Shown: piece by piece, positions 1 to 16,986 of the stretch
Numbering within the stretch: the stretch's first letter is position 1
How the letters are laid out: each line of letters opens with the position of its first letter
Origin: Novosphingobium lindaniclasticum LE124
GTDB lineage: Bacteria; Pseudomonadota; Alphaproteobacteria; Sphingomonadales; Sphingomonadaceae
Direction: 5' to 3'
Assembly: GCF_000445125.1 (NCBI RefSeq)
Contig: NZ_ATHL01000039.1
Span: 1 to 64,000 of the forward strand
Length of the DNA: 64,000 nucleotides
Notes under the pieces: model-generated
Seen by the model: the letters and a program-made list of their open reading frames with translations, nothing else
Told to the model about the DNA's origin: nothing
Databases searched by the model: none
Position numbers and translations under genes: made by a program

Positions 1-177
1 GCGCGGGCGCGTGCGGCGCTGGACGGCCGCGACTACGTGGTGCCGGACGATGTCAAGGCGCTGGCCGGCTCGGTCCTGCGCCATCGCCTGCTGCTGAGCC
101 CTGCCGCCGAGATCGAAGGCAAGCAGGTGGAGGCGCTCGTCGCACAGCTTGTCGAACAGACCGAGGCGCCCCGTTGA
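1..177 (+). CDS. MoxR-family AAA+ ATPase, C-terminal end only
   Basis: The window opens inside this gene; 58 codons remain in frame 1, ending with TGA at 175-177. The visible tail contains [14 protein letters not shown] and [10 protein letters not shown], the typical MoxR C-terminal lid region, in which the VxPxDV and HRL segments are conserved. MoxR ATPases are cytoplasmic chaperone-like AAA+ proteins, usually encoded next to DUF58 proteins, which is the case here. Walker motifs lie outside the window, so catalytic integrity cannot be judged. The call rests on the lid motif plus the DUF58 neighbour. Confidence 0.85.
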   Translation, partial: ARARAALDGRDYVVPDDVKALAGSVLRHRLLLSPAAEIEGKQVEALVAQLVEQTEAPR

Positions 178-196
178 GGCCATCCGTTGAGGCCAT
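171..196. repeat. 13-bp tandem duplication over the moxR stop codon
   Basis: CCGTTGAGGCCAT occurs twice back to back (171-183 and 184-196). The first copy carries the stop codon of the MoxR gene. The duplication pushes the DUF58 start away from the stop. Similar short duplications sit at two other gene junctions in this window. Confidence 0.8.
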
Positions 197-208
197 GGCG
201 CTGATCCC

Positions 209-1537
209 GTGAGCCTGCGCTCCGCTCCCCTTGTCCCCACCGCCCGCGCGGCAGGGCTCCTGGCCCTCGCAGCGCCCGTGGCGCTGGTGATCGGCGCCAC
301 CCGGCCGGAAGCCTGGGTGGTGGCGCCGCTGTTCGGCCTGGCGATGCTGGCGCTGATCATCGTCGATGCATTGCTCGCCGGGAGGCTGGGCGACTTGCGG
401 ATCGGCGTGCCGGGCGATGTGGAGGTGGGGGCGCCGTTCGAAGTGACCGCCACGCTCGATCTCTCGGGCACGCGCGTCTCGCGCCTGGACCTGGCGCTGG
501 AGTGCGATCCGCGACTGGCGCCGGGCGGGCGGGCGACTCTGCCCCTCGAGCGCCGAGAAGAGGGCTGGCGCGGTGCGACGACCTTGCAGGCGGCGCGGCG
601 CGGCACCGGGACTATCTCGCGCACCTGGCTGCGCTGGACAGGGCCGCTCGGCCTGGGCGCGCGGCAGTTTCGGGGCGAGCTTGGCCGGGACGTGCGGGTC
701 TGGCCGAACATCGCCGCCGTGCGCTCGCCGGCTTTGCAGACGTTCCTCAAGGATGCGCAGTATGGCCTGATCGCCCGGCGCATCCGGGGCGAGGGCACGC
801 AGTTCGAATCGCTGGCCGAGTACGAGCCGGGCATGGATCGCCGCCGGATCGACTGGAAAAGCTCCGCCCGCCACGTCCATCTCTATGCCAAGGAATTCGA
901 GACCGAGCGCAATAACCAGATCGTCTTCGCCTTCGATTGCGGGCAGACGATGTGCGAGCCGATCCAGGGCATGCCCCGGCTGGACCGCGCGATTTCGGCG
1001 GCACTCGCCACCGCTTACGTCGCTCTCAAGGGAGGCGACCGCGTGTCGCTGTTCGGGTTTGCCGCGCGGCCCCAGGTGGCGACGCCCTTCGTCACCGCCT
1101 CGCGCGATTTCCACCGGCTGCAAAGGGCTGCGGCGGGGCTGGACTATCGCTCGGAAGAGCCCAACTTCACCCTGGCTCTGGCCACTCTGGCATCCCGCCT
1201 GCAGCGCCGGTCGCTCATCGTCGTATTCTCCGACTTCACCGATCCTACCAGCGCGCAGTTGATGATCGAATCGATCGGGCGGCTCGTCTCGCGCCATGTC
1301 GTGCTGTTCGTGACCATGGCCGACGACGAGCTTGAGGCGATCGCGCATGCCGCGCCGGAGGATCTCGAAACCCTGTCCATGGCGGTGTCCGCCGAGACGC
1401 TGCTGCGCCAGCGCGCGCTGGTGACGAAGAGGCTGCAACAGCTTGGGGTGGACCTGGTGGAAGCGCCCTATCACGCCATCGGCACCCGCCTGATCGACGC
1501 CTATCTTGCCATCAAGCGATCGGGAGCGATCGGATGA
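209..1537 (+). CDS. DUF58 domain membrane protein
   Basis: 442 residues from a GTG start; the ATG at 195 runs into a stop after five codons. Two hydrophobic segments (about 12-31 and 38-57) anchor the N-terminus. The DUF58 signature follows: YEPG at 205, IDWK at 214-217 and SSARH just after. A von Willebrand A-like fold is suggested by FDCGQTM (242-248), a degenerate form of the DxSxSM metal site. DUF58 proteins are the usual partners of MoxR ATPases, whose gene lies immediately upstream. The next gene overlaps by 4 nt, so the two are probably co-translated. Molecular role is unknown; the MoxR/VWA pairing suggests chaperone-assisted assembly or membrane-stress function (inference). Confidence 0.9.
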   Translation: MSLRSAPLVPTARAAGLLALAAPVALVIGATRPEAWVVAPLFGLAMLALIIVDALLAGRLGDLRIGVPGDVEVGAPFEVTATLDLSGTRVSRLDLALECDPRLAPGGRATLPLERREEGWRGATTLQAARRGTGTISRTWLRWTGPLGLGARQFRGELGRDVRVWPNIAAVRSPALQTFLKDAQYGLIARRIRGEGTQFESLAEYEPGMDRRRIDWKSSARHVHLYAKEFETERNNQIVFAFDCGQTMCEPIQGMPRLDRAISAALATAYVALKGGDRVSLFGFAARPQVATPFVTASRDFHRLQRAAAGLDYRSEEPNFTLALATLASRLQRRSLIVVFSDFTDPTSAQLMIESIGRLVSRHVVLFVTMADDELEAIAHAAPEDLETLSMAVSAETLLRQRALVTKRLQQLGVDLVEAPYHAIGTRLIDAYLAIKRSGAIG

Positions 1538-2607
1538 ACGCCGCCACACATTCCGCAATGCACTCCGGCACTTCCCGGCTTCCCGAGGCCGTTTCCGCCA
1601 TCGAAAGCGCCGCGCTGCGTTCCGATCGCTTTCGCCTGGAGCGGGAAGCCGATTGGCAGCGGCTGGAGGCCATCGTCACCCGCATGGAGAAAGGCCGGCT
1701 ACGCCGCCTGCCCGATGAAGACCTGCTGGCGCTTCCCGGGCTCTACCGAACGGTGGCCTCCAGCCTGTCCATCGCCCGCGAAACGTCCCTGGATGCCGCC
1801 ACCCTGGCCTATCTGGAGGCGCTGGTGCAGCGCGCCTGGTTCGTGGTCTCCGGCCCGCGCAGCTCGCTGTGGGATTGGCTGCGGGGCTTTCTGGGTGGCG
1901 GCTGGAGCGCGGCGGTCCGGGGGATCTGGCCGGATATCCTCATAGCCTTCGCCGTCATGGTGGCTGGTACGGCGGTGGGCTGGCTACTGGTGGCGCAGGA
2001 CGTCAACTGGTATCACGCCTTGGTGGGCGGAGACATGGCAGGGGGCCGCGTGCCCGGCGCCGCGCCGGAGGTGCTGCGCCGAACCCTGTTCGGGGAAAGC
2101 GAGCGCGGCGGCATGAGCCTGTTCGCCACGCAGCTGTTCAGCAACAATTCGCAAGTCTCGATCCTGGCTTTCGCGCTGGGCTTTGCCTTCGGCATCCCGT
2201 CGCTCCTGCTGCTGGTCCACAACATGGCGATGCTGGGCGCGATGCTCTGGCTCTATCATGGCGCCGGGCTACTGGTGGATTTCGCGGGCTGGCTGGCAGT
2301 CCATGGCACCACCGAGCTGTTCGCGATCATGCTGGCAGGCGCGGCAGGCCTTCACATCGGGCGCGCCCTGGCTTTCCCCGGCGACCGTCCGGTGCTCCAG
2401 GCCACGGCAGAGGCGGGGCGGCGCGCGGCATTGGTCATGACCGGCGTGGTGCTGATGTTGGTGGTGGCCGCGCTGCTCGAAGGCTTCGCGCGCCAGCTCG
2501 TCGACCAGACGTTCGGCCGCTTCGTCATCGGCGGGTTCATGCTGGCGCTGTGGTGCGCCTATTTCTTCGCCTTTCGGGGCAATCGCCGTCAGGTCGGCCC
2601 GGCGTGA
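1534..2607 (+). CDS. Stage II sporulation protein M-like (SpoIIM/DUF95) membrane protein
   Basis: 357 residues. A soluble helical N-terminal part (about 1-125) precedes five or so hydrophobic segments, the first at about 133-154 and the last near 330-348. This fits the SpoIIM/DUF95 family. In Firmicutes SpoIIM works in peptidoglycan remodelling at the engulfing membrane; the homologues in non-sporulating proteobacteria are uncharacterised and commonly lie in MoxR-DUF58-SpoIIM-RDD clusters like this one. The start ATG at 1534 overlaps the DUF58 stop, and the stop overlaps the RDD start, indicating a tightly coupled operon. The family call is good; a role in envelope maintenance is inference. 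Confidence 0.82.
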   Translation: MNAATHSAMHSGTSRLPEAVSAIESAALRSDRFRLEREADWQRLEAIVTRMEKGRLRRLPDEDLLALPGLYRTVASSLSIARETSLDAATLAYLEALVQRAWFVVSGPRSSLWDWLRGFLGGGWSAAVRGIWPDILIAFAVMVAGTAVGWLLVAQDVNWYHALVGGDMAGGRVPGAAPEVLRRTLFGESERGGMSLFATQLFSNNSQVSILAFALGFAFGIPSLLLLVHNMAMLGAMLWLYHGAGLLVDFAGWLAVHGTTELFAIMLAGAAGLHIGRALAFPGDRPVLQATAEAGRRAALVMTGVVLMLVVAALLEGFARQLVDQTFGRFVIGGFMLALWCAYFFAFRGNRRQVGPA

Positions 2608-3560
2608 GCGTGGTCCCCACCCGCTATCGGCGCACCGCGCGCGACCGGCTGCTGGTCACGCCGGAGGGTATTTCGGTCCCGGTGGCCGTCGCCAGCCGAG
2701 GATCCCGCCTGGGCGCGCTCATGCTGGATTTCCTGGTGATCCTGGTGCTCATGGGGCTCACGACCTGGGGCCTCATCGCGATGGCGGGCGGCCTGGTAGG
2801 CATCGACCGCCAGCTCGAGCAGAAGAATGCGCTTGGCTACGCTCTGCAATTCCTCGTCATCGTCTGGATGGTGGCGATGTTCCTGTTCCGCAATGCCTAT
2901 TTCCTGCTCTTCGAACTGGGACCACGCGGCGCGACCCCCGGCAAGCGGATGGTCGGCATCCGCATCGCCGCGCGGGACGGCGGGCGGTTGACCGCGGAAA
3001 TGGTGATCGCCCGCAACCTGCTGCGCGATATCGAGCTGTTTCTGCCGATCGTCTTCATCATGCAGGCAGGGGCGGACAGCGGCATGGGTTGGCTGGCGGC
3101 CTCGGGCTGGCTGGCGATCTTCCTGCTCATGCCCTTGTTCAACCGGGACGGGCTGCGCGCGGGCGACATCATCGCCGGGACCTGGGTGCTCGAGCAGCCG
3201 CGCCGGAAGCTCGAAGCGGCGATGTCGGTCGGCCGGGCATCGGCGCAAGCCGTGTCTTTTGCTGACGATAAGGCGCCGCGCACGGCCCCCGCGCGCGCCG
3301 GTTTCCGCTTCGAGGATGCCGAACTGGCGGTCTACGGGGAATACGAACTGCAGGCGCTGGAACGCGTGCTGCGCGACGGCCGCGCGCAATCGCTGGAGAG
3401 CGTATACCAGACCATCGCTCGGAAGATCGGCCGCAGCGACGGGTGGAACGACGAGCGGGCCTTTCTGGAGGATTACTACACCCAGTTGCGCGCCCGCCTG
3501 GAAGCAGGCATGCGCATGGGCCGCCGCAAGGCCGACAAGTTTTCCGGAACGAGCGAATGA
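2604..3560 (+). CDS. RDD-family membrane protein with long C-terminal tail
   Basis: The chosen GTG start at 2604 overlaps the preceding TGA (GTGA). This gives 318 residues. The RDD domain spans about 33-200: RLGALMLDF supplies the first Arg/Asp, ELGPRGATPGKRMVGI is the conserved central motif, and three hydrophobic segments lie around 35-60, 78-103 and 145-178. RDD proteins are small inner-membrane proteins, some implicated in ion or osmolyte transport. After the domain comes a charged soluble tail of about 115 residues, predicted helical, of unknown function. Coupling to the SpoIIM-like gene upstream and a GNAT gene downstream suggests a single transcription unit. Confidence 0.88.
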   Translation: MSVVPTRYRRTARDRLLVTPEGISVPVAVASRGSRLGALMLDFLVILVLMGLTTWGLIAMAGGLVGIDRQLEQKNALGYALQFLVIVWMVAMFLFRNAYFLLFELGPRGATPGKRMVGIRIAARDGGRLTAEMVIARNLLRDIELFLPIVFIMQAGADSGMGWLAASGWLAIFLLMPLFNRDGLRAGDIIAGTWVLEQPRRKLEAAMSVGRASAQAVSFADDKAPRTAPARAGFRFEDAELAVYGEYELQALERVLRDGRAQSLESVYQTIARKIGRSDGWNDERAFLEDYYTQLRARLEAGMRMGRRKADKFSGTSE

Positions 3561-4024
3561 CTCTTCAGCTTACCATTGTCGAAGACGACCTGACTGACCG
3601 TCAGGTGCTCGACCTGCTCCAGTTTCATCTCGACGAAATGCACCGGTGGTCGCCGCCCGAGAGCGTCCATGCCATGCCCGCCGAGCGCCTGCGCCAGCCC
3701 GACGTGACCTTCTTCTCGGCCTGGGACGGCGAGCGGCTGGCCGGTTGCGGCGCGATCAAGCATCTCGATCGCGGCCATGGCGAACTCAAGTCGATGCGCG
3801 CCGCCGACCCCTATCGAGGCAAGGGCGTGGGCAAGGCGATCCTTTTGCGCCTGATGGAAGAGGGCCGCGCGCGCGGTTACTTGCGGGTCAGCCTGGAAAC
3901 CGGCCGCCCCGAACCGTTCCACGCCGCCCAGCGGCTCTACCGCGCTCACGGCTTCGAGGAATGTCCGCCTTTCGGCAGCTACCGGCACGATTCCTTCTCC
4001 CTCTGCATGACGAGAGCCCTGTGA
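3557..4024 (+). CDS. GNAT family N-acetyltransferase
   Basis: 155 residues; the ATG overlaps the RDD stop (ATGA). The acetyl-CoA binding motif A is clear in MRAADPYRGKGVGKAIL (R/Q-x-x-G-x-G/A type), followed by the C-terminal LYRAHGFEECPPFG strand-turn typical of GNATs. The family transfers acetyl groups from acetyl-CoA to amines on small molecules or proteins; the substrate cannot be read from sequence. A second GNAT gene follows at once with a 1-nt stop/start overlap. The two proteins are clearly different in sequence, so this is not a recent duplication. Confidence 0.9.
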   Translation: MTLQLTIVEDDLTDRQVLDLLQFHLDEMHRWSPPESVHAMPAERLRQPDVTFFSAWDGERLAGCGAIKHLDRGHGELKSMRAADPYRGKGVGKAILLRLMEEGRARGYLRVSLETGRPEPFHAAQRLYRAHGFEECPPFGSYRHDSFSLCMTRAL

Positions 4025-4536
4025 TGAACCTGCGCTTTGCCGCTCCCGATGATGCCGCCGCCCTTGCCGACCTTGGCGCGCGCAGTTTCGTCGCGAAGTT
4101 CGGGTACATGTATACGCCCGAGGATCTCGGAAACTTCCTGGACGAATCGCATAGCGCGAAGAAGACGGCGAAGGAGATCGCAGATCCGGCCATGCGCGTC
4201 GTGCTGGCGGAGGAAGCGGGCAAGTTGCTGGGCTTCTGCAAGCTCGTTCTGGCCTGCGGCTGGCCGGAACATGCGCAGGGTTCCAAGGTCGTGGAATTGA
4301 AGCAGCTCTACACCGATCCCGACACCACCGGCCGGGGGATCGGCTCGGCACTGATGGACCGCGCGCTGGAAATCGCCCGCGAGCACGGAGCCGAGGAAAT
4401 GCAGCTTTCGGTCTGGAGCGGCAACGAAGGGGCGCAGAAATTCTACGCCCGCTACGGCTTCGGCAAGATCGCGGACATCCACTTCATGGTCGGCGATCAG
4501 CGCGACGACGAGTTCCTCTACGCCCGGATGTTGTAA
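4024..4536 (+). CDS. GNAT family N-acetyltransferase
   Basis: 170 residues, starting at the A of the preceding TGA (TGATG arrangement). Motif A is visible in LYTDPDTTGRGIGSAL and the later GNEGAQKFYARYGF segment matches the second conserved GNAT region. It is a cytoplasmic acetyl-CoA dependent acetyltransferase with unknown substrate. It is the last gene of the 5' operon; a convergent S41 peptidase gene begins 29 nt downstream on the other strand. Confidence 0.9.
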   Translation: MNLRFAAPDDAAALADLGARSFVAKFGYMYTPEDLGNFLDESHSAKKTAKEIADPAMRVVLAEEAGKLLGFCKLVLACGWPEHAQGSKVVELKQLYTDPDTTGRGIGSALMDRALEIAREHGAEEMQLSVWSGNEGAQKFYARYGFGKIADIHFMVGDQRDDEFLYARML

Positions 4537-4540
4537 AGGG

Positions 4541-4563
4541 ATGAGGTGAGCGTCGTCTCATCG
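4541..4563. terminator. Weak hairpin between convergent genes
   Basis: GATGAG and CTCATC can pair across an 11-nt loop in the 29-nt gap between the convergent GNAT and S41 genes. No clear U tract follows on either strand, so termination here is a guess from position. Confidence 0.3.
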
Positions 4564-4565
4564 AC

Positions 4566-5663
4566 TCAGCGCCGGTTTCGGCGCTCCATCGGCAATGTCG
4601 GTTTATGCGAATCGGATAGGGCCTTGGCTGCGGCGGCAGGCAAGCCGAGGTCGGTCAGCGTCCATTCCAGTGCCTGTTCCTTGGCAACCGCCACATCGGG
4701 GGCGACCCCGACGCCTTCCCAGTCCTTGCCGGTCGCAGGATCGTAAGTGCGGCCGACCGGGAGGAAGACTGCCAGCCCGCCCGGCAAGTCCACTTGCCCG
4801 CCGAAGTGATTGGCCCCGGCGGTGGGCTCACCGACGAGGGTGGCGCGGCGGGTAGTCTTCGTGGCGAGCGCGAAATGCTCTGCGGCTGAGGCGGTGCGGG
4901 GACCGGTGAGCAGGTAGACCTTGGCCTTGCGAAGCCGTGCATCGGCATTGGGCGTGACCCAGTGTTCGCGCCGCACCATCTTCGCGTCCGGCACGAGTCG
5001 CATCGAGGCGACACCCTCTATCGGCGAACCCAGTTCCTGTTCGGCCGCACGCGGGCTTTCCATGGTCACCAAACGTGTCGGCTGGGCAAAGAGCCAGGGC
5101 AGCATGACGTCCATCTGCTGCACGCCGCCGCCGTGGTGGGTGCGCAAGTCGAAGATCAGAGCCCGTGCGCCTGCGTGATCGGCCATGAAGCGCGCCATGG
5201 CCCGCGTCGTGGCGCTGTCGTCGGGAAACTCGTTGATGCGGACATAGGCCACTCCGGGAGCGATCCAGCCGGGCTGCTCGTACTTCGGGATCGGCGCGCG
5301 CACAGGACTCGCCGCATGGCCGGACGCGGGGACTTCCGGCTCCACAGGCCAGACGTGGAGGTGACCATCCGGCGCTGTGGCCTGAAGGTCGGACGTCATG
5401 GCCTTGGCGGCTTCGGCTTTCGAAAGCTGGCTGTACCGTCCCGCACTTACGGCTGCGCGCAAGCCGGCCGCGTAGCGGGCGCCCTGTTCCGGGATGATGA
5501 ACATCCGCTCCAGCAGGTCGGCCAGCTTGCAGGCGGCGGCATCGTTGCCGTCGGAGGTCGGCAGCGAGCGGCAAGGCTCACCGGGAGAGGCCGGCGATGA
5601 TGCCGAAGCGGTTCCGGCGGCGATCGCTGCGGCGAGGGAGAGGGTGAGGACGATGCTCTTCAT
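4566..5663 (-). CDS. Exported S41 family peptidase
   Basis: 365 residues from ATG at 5663, chosen because it opens a clear signal peptide ([17 protein letters not shown], cleavage near residue 21) and earlier in-frame starts would bury it. The S41 (tail-specific protease/IRBP-like) core is seen as [15 protein letters not shown], where the LRxNxGG-type strand is recognisable, and as [13 protein letters not shown], with the presumed catalytic Ser259. [12 protein letters not shown] then lies in the usual post-serine region. S41 enzymes cut peptides from the C-terminal side using Ser/Lys or Ser/His machinery. No PDZ domain is obvious. It is probably periplasmic; the substrate is unknown. Confidence 0.85.
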   Translation of the reverse strand: MKSIVLTLSLAAAIAAGTASASSPASPGEPCRSLPTSDGNDAAACKLADLLERMFIIPEQGARYAAGLRAAVSAGRYSQLSKAEAAKAMTSDLQATAPDGHLHVWPVEPEVPASGHAASPVRAPIPKYEQPGWIAPGVAYVRINEFPDDSATTRAMARFMADHAGARALIFDLRTHHGGGVQQMDVMLPWLFAQPTRLVTMESPRAAEQELGSPIEGVASMRLVPDAKMVRREHWVTPNADARLRKAKVYLLTGPRTASAAEHFALATKTTRRATLVGEPTAGANHFGGQVDLPGGLAVFLPVGRTYDPATGKDWEGVGVAPDVAVAKEQALEWTLTDLGLPAAAAKALSDSHKPTLPMERRNRR

Positions 5664-5831
5664 GGCGGACTTTCGCGTGTCTTCTCTGCACGAAAGAATG
5701 CCTTCGTCGTGGCCGAAACGGCAAATGCGCCGGCCGGCGCATTTCGGGCTTTCGTCGAAAGCCGAAAGGCTGGTGCCCCGGACGCGCAATCGTGCTTCAA
5801 ACCGTCATCGCAAAGGCCTATAGGGGGCGCC

Positions 5832-6959
5832 ATGTCTTCCGTACGTCCCTGGCGCGACATCGAGCGCCGCAAGAGCCGCCAGATCATGGTCGGCAATGTT
5901 CCCGTTGGCGGCGATGCCCCGATCACGGTGCAGACCATGACCAACACCCTGACGTCCGACGCCAAGGCGACGATCGACCAGATCCGTCGCTGCGAGGAAG
6001 CCGGGGCGGACCTGATCCGCGTGTCCTGCCCCGACGTGGAGAGCACGGCGGCGATGAAGGAGATCGTCCGCGCCGCCCGCGTGCCCCTGATCGCGGACAT
6101 TCATTTCCACTACAAGCGCGCGCTCGAAGCCGCCGACGCGGGCGCTGCCTGCCTGCGCATCAATCCGGGCAACATCGGTTCGGATGACCGCGTGGCCGAG
6201 GTCGTCCGCGCGGCCAAGGCCAACGGCTGTGCCATCCGCATTGGCGTCAACGCCGGCAGCCTCGAAAAGGATCTGCTGGAAAAGTACGGCGAACCTTGCC
6301 CCGAAGCCCTCGTCGAATCGGCGCTGGATCACATCAAGCTGCTCCAGGACCATGACTTCCACGAATACAAGGTGGCGGTGAAGGCCAGCGACGTGTTCCT
6401 GGCCGTCGCCGCCTACCAGGGCCTGGCGGATGCGGTGGATTGCCCGCTGCACCTCGGCATCACCGAGGCGGGTGGGCTGATCGGTGGCACCGTGAAGTCC
6501 TCGATCGGCATGGGCATGCTGCTCTGGTCCGGCATCGGCGACACCTTGCGCGTCTCGCTTTCGGCCGAGCCGGAAGAGGAAGTGCGCGTCGGCTTCGAGA
6601 TGCTGAAGGCGCTGGGTCTGCGCACCCGCGGCGTGCGTGTGGTGTCCTGCCCGTCTTGCGCCCGCCAGGGTTTCGACGTGATCCGCACGGTCGAGGCGCT
6701 GGAAGACCGTCTCCAGCACATCAAGACTCCACTCTCCCTCTCGGTGCTGGGCTGCGTAGTCAACGGCCCCGGCGAAGCGCGCGAGACCGACATTGGCCTG
6801 ACGGGCGGCGGCAACGGCAAGCACATGGTCTATCTCTCGGGCGTGACCGATCACGTCGTCCAGTCCGAGGACATGCTCGACCACATCGTCAAGCTGGTCG
6901 AGGCCAAGGCCGCCGAGATCGAAGCGGCGAACGAGGCTGAGGCCCAGGCAGCCGAATGA
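5832..6959 (+). CDS. ispG: 4-hydroxy-3-methylbut-2-en-1-yl diphosphate synthase (IspG/GcpE)
   Basis: 375 residues, close to the 372 of the E. coli enzyme. IspG reductively opens MEcPP to HMBPP, the penultimate step of the MEP isoprenoid pathway, with a 4Fe-4S cluster. The cluster ligands are visible: Cys273 and Cys276 in [10 protein letters not shown], Cys308 in [11 protein letters not shown], and the conserved Glu315 just after. The N-terminal [16 protein letters not shown] segment is typical. ATG 5832 was chosen because conserved family sequence begins there; the frame is open upstream. A monocistronic start in a 168-nt divergent gap with the S41 gene is likely. Confidence 0.97.
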   Translation: MSSVRPWRDIERRKSRQIMVGNVPVGGDAPITVQTMTNTLTSDAKATIDQIRRCEEAGADLIRVSCPDVESTAAMKEIVRAARVPLIADIHFHYKRALEAADAGAACLRINPGNIGSDDRVAEVVRAAKANGCAIRIGVNAGSLEKDLLEKYGEPCPEALVESALDHIKLLQDHDFHEYKVAVKASDVFLAVAAYQGLADAVDCPLHLGITEAGGLIGGTVKSSIGMGMLLWSGIGDTLRVSLSAEPEEEVRVGFEMLKALGLRTRGVRVVSCPSCARQGFDVIRTVEALEDRLQHIKTPLSLSVLGCVVNGPGEARETDIGLTGGGNGKHMVYLSGVTDHVVQSEDMLDHIVKLVEAKAAEIEAANEAEAQAAE

Positions 6960-6978
6960 TTCCTGCCGAATGATTCCG
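6951..6978. repeat. 14-bp tandem repeat across the ispG stop
   Basis: GCCGAATGATTCC occurs at 6951-6963 and again at 6965-6977 (period 14), and a degenerate third unit begins at 6979 and supplies the ATG of the next gene. The ispG TGA lies in the first unit. Confidence 0.75.
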
Positions 6979-6983
6979 GGCGA

Positions 6984-7709
6984 ATGAGTTTCAGCCAGCG
7001 AATGGGCGGGGAGGTACGCACTTTCCTCGCCTCGCTGCGTGATGGCGTCAGGCTGTGGAAGCTGGCGCCGATCATCCCCGCGCTCGCCGTGCTGCCGGAG
7101 TTCGCGCAGCATGTCGTCGAGATCCGCCTTGGCATGTTCGCGAGCCATGATGCCTTCACGGCCTTCGCTTCCGCTCCGGCGCGGATGTCGCTGGGGGCGA
7201 TCAAGATGGCGGGGTTCCTTATCGCCATCCTGCTGGCCGCGCGCTTCTGGGCCAATCGGGCGGAAGTTGCGCGGTTTTGGAGCCTTGCCGGGATCGGCCG
7301 GAAGCAGGTGCTGCTGGGCTTTGCCGTGCAGGTGCTGTGCTCGATCCCTGGCTTCTTCGACTTTCGCTTCCCGCCTGCGGGGCAGTTCGCGCTTTCCGCA
7401 TTACTCTTCGTGGCCAGCCTGCCGGGTCTGGTGCTGATGATCGGCGGGCTGCTGGGAGACCGGACCAGCGGGTTGAAGGACGCCTACCGGAACGGCTGGG
7501 GGCAGACCTTGCGCATGGTGATTTTCACCGGCCCGATCTTCGCGCTGCTGCAACAGCTCCATCACGGGAACCATGTCTTCGCGCTCGGTAAGCCCTTGGC
7601 GGTGGTCTGGGGATTGATGGCCTGGGATGCGCTGCTGGTCGGTCTGATCGCGACGCTGGTGGGCACCGGATTTCATCACGGTTATCGAGGGGGGAAGATA
7701 AAGGGATGA
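6984..7709 (+). CDS. Polytopic membrane protein of unknown function
   Basis: 241 residues. Several hydrophobic stretches are visible (about 30-45, 70-92, 112-127, 135-157, 175-192 and 205-228), so an integral inner-membrane protein is likely. I do not recognise a family; no transporter signature or catalytic motif is evident. It follows ispG by 24 nt and may be read through from it. A GGGGCCATCGCCCC hairpin sits just past the stop but lacks a U tract. Confidence 0.7.
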   Translation: MSFSQRMGGEVRTFLASLRDGVRLWKLAPIIPALAVLPEFAQHVVEIRLGMFASHDAFTAFASAPARMSLGAIKMAGFLIAILLAARFWANRAEVARFWSLAGIGRKQVLLGFAVQVLCSIPGFFDFRFPPAGQFALSALLFVASLPGLVLMIGGLLGDRTSGLKDAYRNGWGQTLRMVIFTGPIFALLQQLHHGNHVFALGKPLAVVWGLMAWDALLVGLIATLVGTGFHHGYRGGKIKG

Positions 7710-7894
7710 TCCTGGGGCCATCGCCCCGGACCCCGGAATGTCGACGTAGCGCGCCGCTATTCGTCGTGCGCTCCTTGCGGCGCAGCCGATGAGTCTTCCG
7801 ACCCCGCCATGGGCGCAGGAGGCTCTCGGTTCGCGTGAACTCGACAGTATTGGGGGGCAGGGCGGCTATGCACCCCTGCTTTTCACTTTAACCT
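7710..7894. other. Intergenic stretch without recognised content
   Basis: I see no convincing gene, repeat or regulatory signal here apart from the short GC hairpin immediately after the membrane-protein gene. It lies between that gene (+) and a small ORF on the minus strand. Confidence 0.5.
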
Positions 7895-8002
7895 TCAAAC
7901 GAAGCCTCCGATCCCCGCAAGGCAGGACCAAGCTGCGAGCGTGGCCATGGCGATGACCGAGGCGATCGCGGCCGGTACGAACTTGGACTCGGGATTGCCC
8001 AT
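7895..8002 (-). CDS. Small 35-residue hydrophobic protein (candidate)
   Basis: An open frame of 35 codons from ATG at 8002 to TGA at 7895. Read by eye the product starts MGNPESKFVPAAIASVIAM and ends in CLAGIGGFV: a short polar head and then one hydrophobic helix of about 25 residues, as in single-pass small membrane proteins. The ribosome site is weak (AAGG about 12 nt upstream). It lies downstream of rpoC on the same strand, beyond the rpoC terminator, so it needs its own promoter. I recognise no family. The orderly amino acid composition is the main reason to believe it. Confidence 0.45.
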   Translation of the reverse strand: MGNPESKFVPAAIASVIAMATLAAWSCLAGIGGFV

Positions 8003-8128
8003 GTGGAATCAGCCTTGCGGAATGAGCGGAAGGTAGCGCCTCTATGCCCGTGACGGGGCGGGCAGGCCATGTCGCCGGTAGAGCATCGTCAGCCGCTCAT
8101 CGAAGCGCCTGTCATCGAACGCCATGCA

Positions 8129-8162
8129 AAAGGCCCCGCCGGATCGCTCCGGCGGGGCCTTT
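8129..8162 (-). terminator. rpoBC transcription terminator
   Basis: A perfect 15-bp stem (8129-8143 with 8148-8162), closed by a four-base loop, starts AAAGGCCCCG and ends CGGGGCCTTT. It lies 30 nt past the rpoC stop on the minus strand; A/T flanks on both sides could let it work in both directions. Confidence 0.9.
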
Positions 8163-8191
8163 CGTGTGCCTGTCAAGCGGAGGCGAGAAGC

Positions 8192-12496
<4,305 letters not shown>

Positions 12497-12543
12497 GTTT
12501 CAGTCCCTCTGGGGGTGAATTCTCGGGGGCGGGCGGTAGGGAA

Positions 12544-12566
12544 GGCGGGGCCGCGCGGGCCCCGCC
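12544..12566 (-). other. Stable hairpin in the rpoB-rpoC gap
   Basis: A 9-bp all-GC stem (GGCGGGGCC with GGCCCCGCC, five-base loop) starts just after the rpoB stop. It has no U tract, so full termination is unlikely; attenuation, pausing or RNA processing between the two polymerase genes is possible. Confidence 0.5.
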
Positions 12567-12574
12567 CGATCCCG

Positions 12575-16729
<4,155 letters not shown>

Positions 16730-16981
16730 GAGCTGGTCTTTGCCTCTTCGCTTCAGAGGACCGATTCGCACGAACCGGCCCGAAAAATTTCGTCGTCGCG
16801 AGTGACGTTTCCCTGCGGGAAGCAGGGTATCCGAAGCACCAAAAGGCCGCACGGCACGCGCGGAAAACCTGAAGTTTACCGATGCGGCCAGCAGCCTTCT
16901 GCGTCAGATGAAACCCGTACCGCTTCCTTCCCGGGCATGTCCCCGCGCATGGACAAGCCTTGCTCGAAGCGATCGAGCGAG
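16730..16981 (-). promoter_or_regulatory. rpoBC 5' leader with paired segments
   Basis: Between the predicted start site and the rpoB ATG lie about 250 nt without a gene. Three stems are visible: GGCCGCA/TGCGGCC (16845-16851 with 16883-16889), CCCTGC/GCAGGG (16811-16816 with 16822-16827), and CCTCT/AGAGG (16743-16747 with 16755-16759). The last would hide AGAGG, the best ribosome-binding match, 13 nt before the ATG. An autoregulatory leader is possible but inferred. Confidence 0.45.
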
Positions 16982-16986
16982 GGCCT

